From: an uncultured Prevotellaceae bacterium
GTDB taxonomy: Bacteria > Bacteroidota > Bacteroidia > Bacteroidales > Bacteroidaceae
Length of the DNA stretch: 32,494 nt
Direction of reading: 5' to 3'
Assembly (NCBI GenBank): GCA_902769805.1
Contig: CACXQL010000017.1
Location: 1-32,494, forward strand
The position numbers were made by a program, and so were the translations under genes. A model generated the notes under the pieces. The model worked only from the letters and a program-made list of their open reading frames with translations, was not told the DNA's origin and made no database searches. Of the stretch, positions 31,794 through 32,494 are shown in pieces; position 1 is the first letter of the stretch; each line of letters starts with the position of its first letter.

Positions 31794-32494
31794 ATGCCAG
31801 ACAAAGAGACTGGTTCTTCCTGTATTGATATCAGGGAGGACGACCTGTTGGAATTGTCGCCAGAAGTGTTAGCCACCCTTCTTCGCGATCATACCACAGG
31901 TAAAAATATCTTCTGGGCTACGCATGACTATGAAGCGCTCGGCTCAGAATATGATTACCATTCTGAGATTCTGCCTGAGTTAATAACAGGTGAACATGGA
32001 ATGGTGATTCGTCCTCGTGTGCTTAAGTCGAAGGAGAATCAGACTGATCGTGCAAAGGATATGGCAGAGGTGTTTACTCCCTCATGGGTATGCAATGCAC
32101 AGAACAATCTTGTTGATGAAGCATGGTTTGGCAGAAAGAATGTCTTTAACACAGAAGATACTACAAACCATACTTGGAAAGCCAATACTGACAAGATAGA
32201 ATTTCCCAAAGGAAAGACTTGGAAGGACTATGTAAGAGCCACACGCATGGAAATGACTTGTGGTGAGGCTCCCTACTTGGTCAGCCGATACGATGCAACT
32301 ACTGGTGAGCCAATCCCCCTGCAAGAGCGTATAGGACTGCTTGACAGGAAACTTCGCGTTATCAGTGAGAATGTAGATGTCAGCGGCGACTGGCTTGACT
32401 GGGCACAGACAGCCTATAAGAATATCTACGGCTTTGAGTGGCAAGGCGACAACCTGCTATTGGCTCGTGAGGCTTTGCTTTGGACTTTCATCGA
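31794..32494 (+). CDS. Restriction endonuclease subunit M-like / N6-adenine DNA methylase family protein, 3'-truncated by window edge
   Basis: A frame of 233 complete codons, open at the right edge. Starts MPDKETGSSCIDIREDDLLE. Residues about 90-110 contain KDMAEVFTPSWVCNAQNNLVD, the start-of-methylase pattern (EVFTP) of type I/IIG N6-adenine methylases. Later parts such as GEAPYLVSRYDATTGEPIPL, RIGLLDRKLRVI and YGFEWQGDNLLLARE agree with Bacteroidetes proteins annotated as restriction endonuclease subunit M. The SAM (DPPY-type) motifs are beyond the window, so catalysis cannot be checked. The gene follows the structured leader directly. Confidence 0.75.
   Translation, partial: MPDKETGSSCIDIREDDLLELSPEVLATLLRDHTTGKNIFWATHDYEALGSEYDYHSEILPELITGEHGMVIRPRVLKSKENQTDRAKDMAEVFTPSWVCNAQNNLVDEAWFGRKNVFNTEDTTNHTWKANTDKIEFPKGKTWKDYVRATRMEMTCGEAPYLVSRYDATTGEPIPLQERIGLLDRKLRVISENVDVSGDWLDWAQTAYKNIYGFEWQGDNLLLAREALLWTFI

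Overview
The window looks like a chromosomal segment of a Prevotella-type member of the Bacteroidales. The evidence is the repeated Bacteroidetes promoter form (TTTG or TTGG, about 19-20 bases, then TAnnTTTG), a BspA-like leucine-rich-repeat surface protein, dockerin-tailed exported proteins, a PorG-family protein, YARHG lipobox-free exported proteins, and a PEP carboxykinase plus 2-oxoacid:ferredoxin oxidoreductase pair. No rRNA, tRNA, IS element, phage module or CRISPR array was seen.

Layout. 1-3350: the 3' part of a TGS-like/uridine-kinase-type nucleoside kinase (its start lies outside the window), then a TPR-transmembrane-AraC regulator. 3354-3817: non-coding repeats (a four-unit 22-bp dyad array, two 9 x 7-bp tracts on either side of the regulator region) and a 59-residue small ORF. 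3863-7936: exported proteins, namely a Big2/dockerin protein and two YARHG paralogues around an unrelated exported protein; the first two promoters are near copies carrying the same inverted repeat. 8087-14213: central metabolism and nucleotide salvage (korA-korB; upp and a cytidylate-kinase-like gene on the minus strand; pckA). 14291-14503: a compact unit encoding a 31-residue membrane peptide.

14621-22657 is an envelope-biogenesis operon: DUF6242-type lipoprotein, porG, uppS, bamA, three tandem Skp/OmpH chaperone genes and murI. It joins outer-membrane protein assembly, its periplasmic chaperones, undecaprenyl carrier synthesis, the D-glutamate supply for peptidoglycan and a type IX secretion component. 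22662-24251 (minus) holds a LolC/E-like permease and rbfA.

24559-32494 is more accessory in character: the large BspA-like protein with cohesin-like and dockerin modules, a candidate twin-hairpin small RNA (28243-28380), a small unknown protein behind a duplicated promoter, an HhH/outer-membrane-barrel protein, a second four-unit 22-bp dyad array, and, at the right edge, a restriction/N6-adenine methylase-type gene whose start codon directly abuts a roughly 290-nt, elaborately self-complementary RNA leader. The two RNA candidates and the paired 22-bp arrays are the best leads for something undescribed. All structures were paired by eye; no folding or database search was run.
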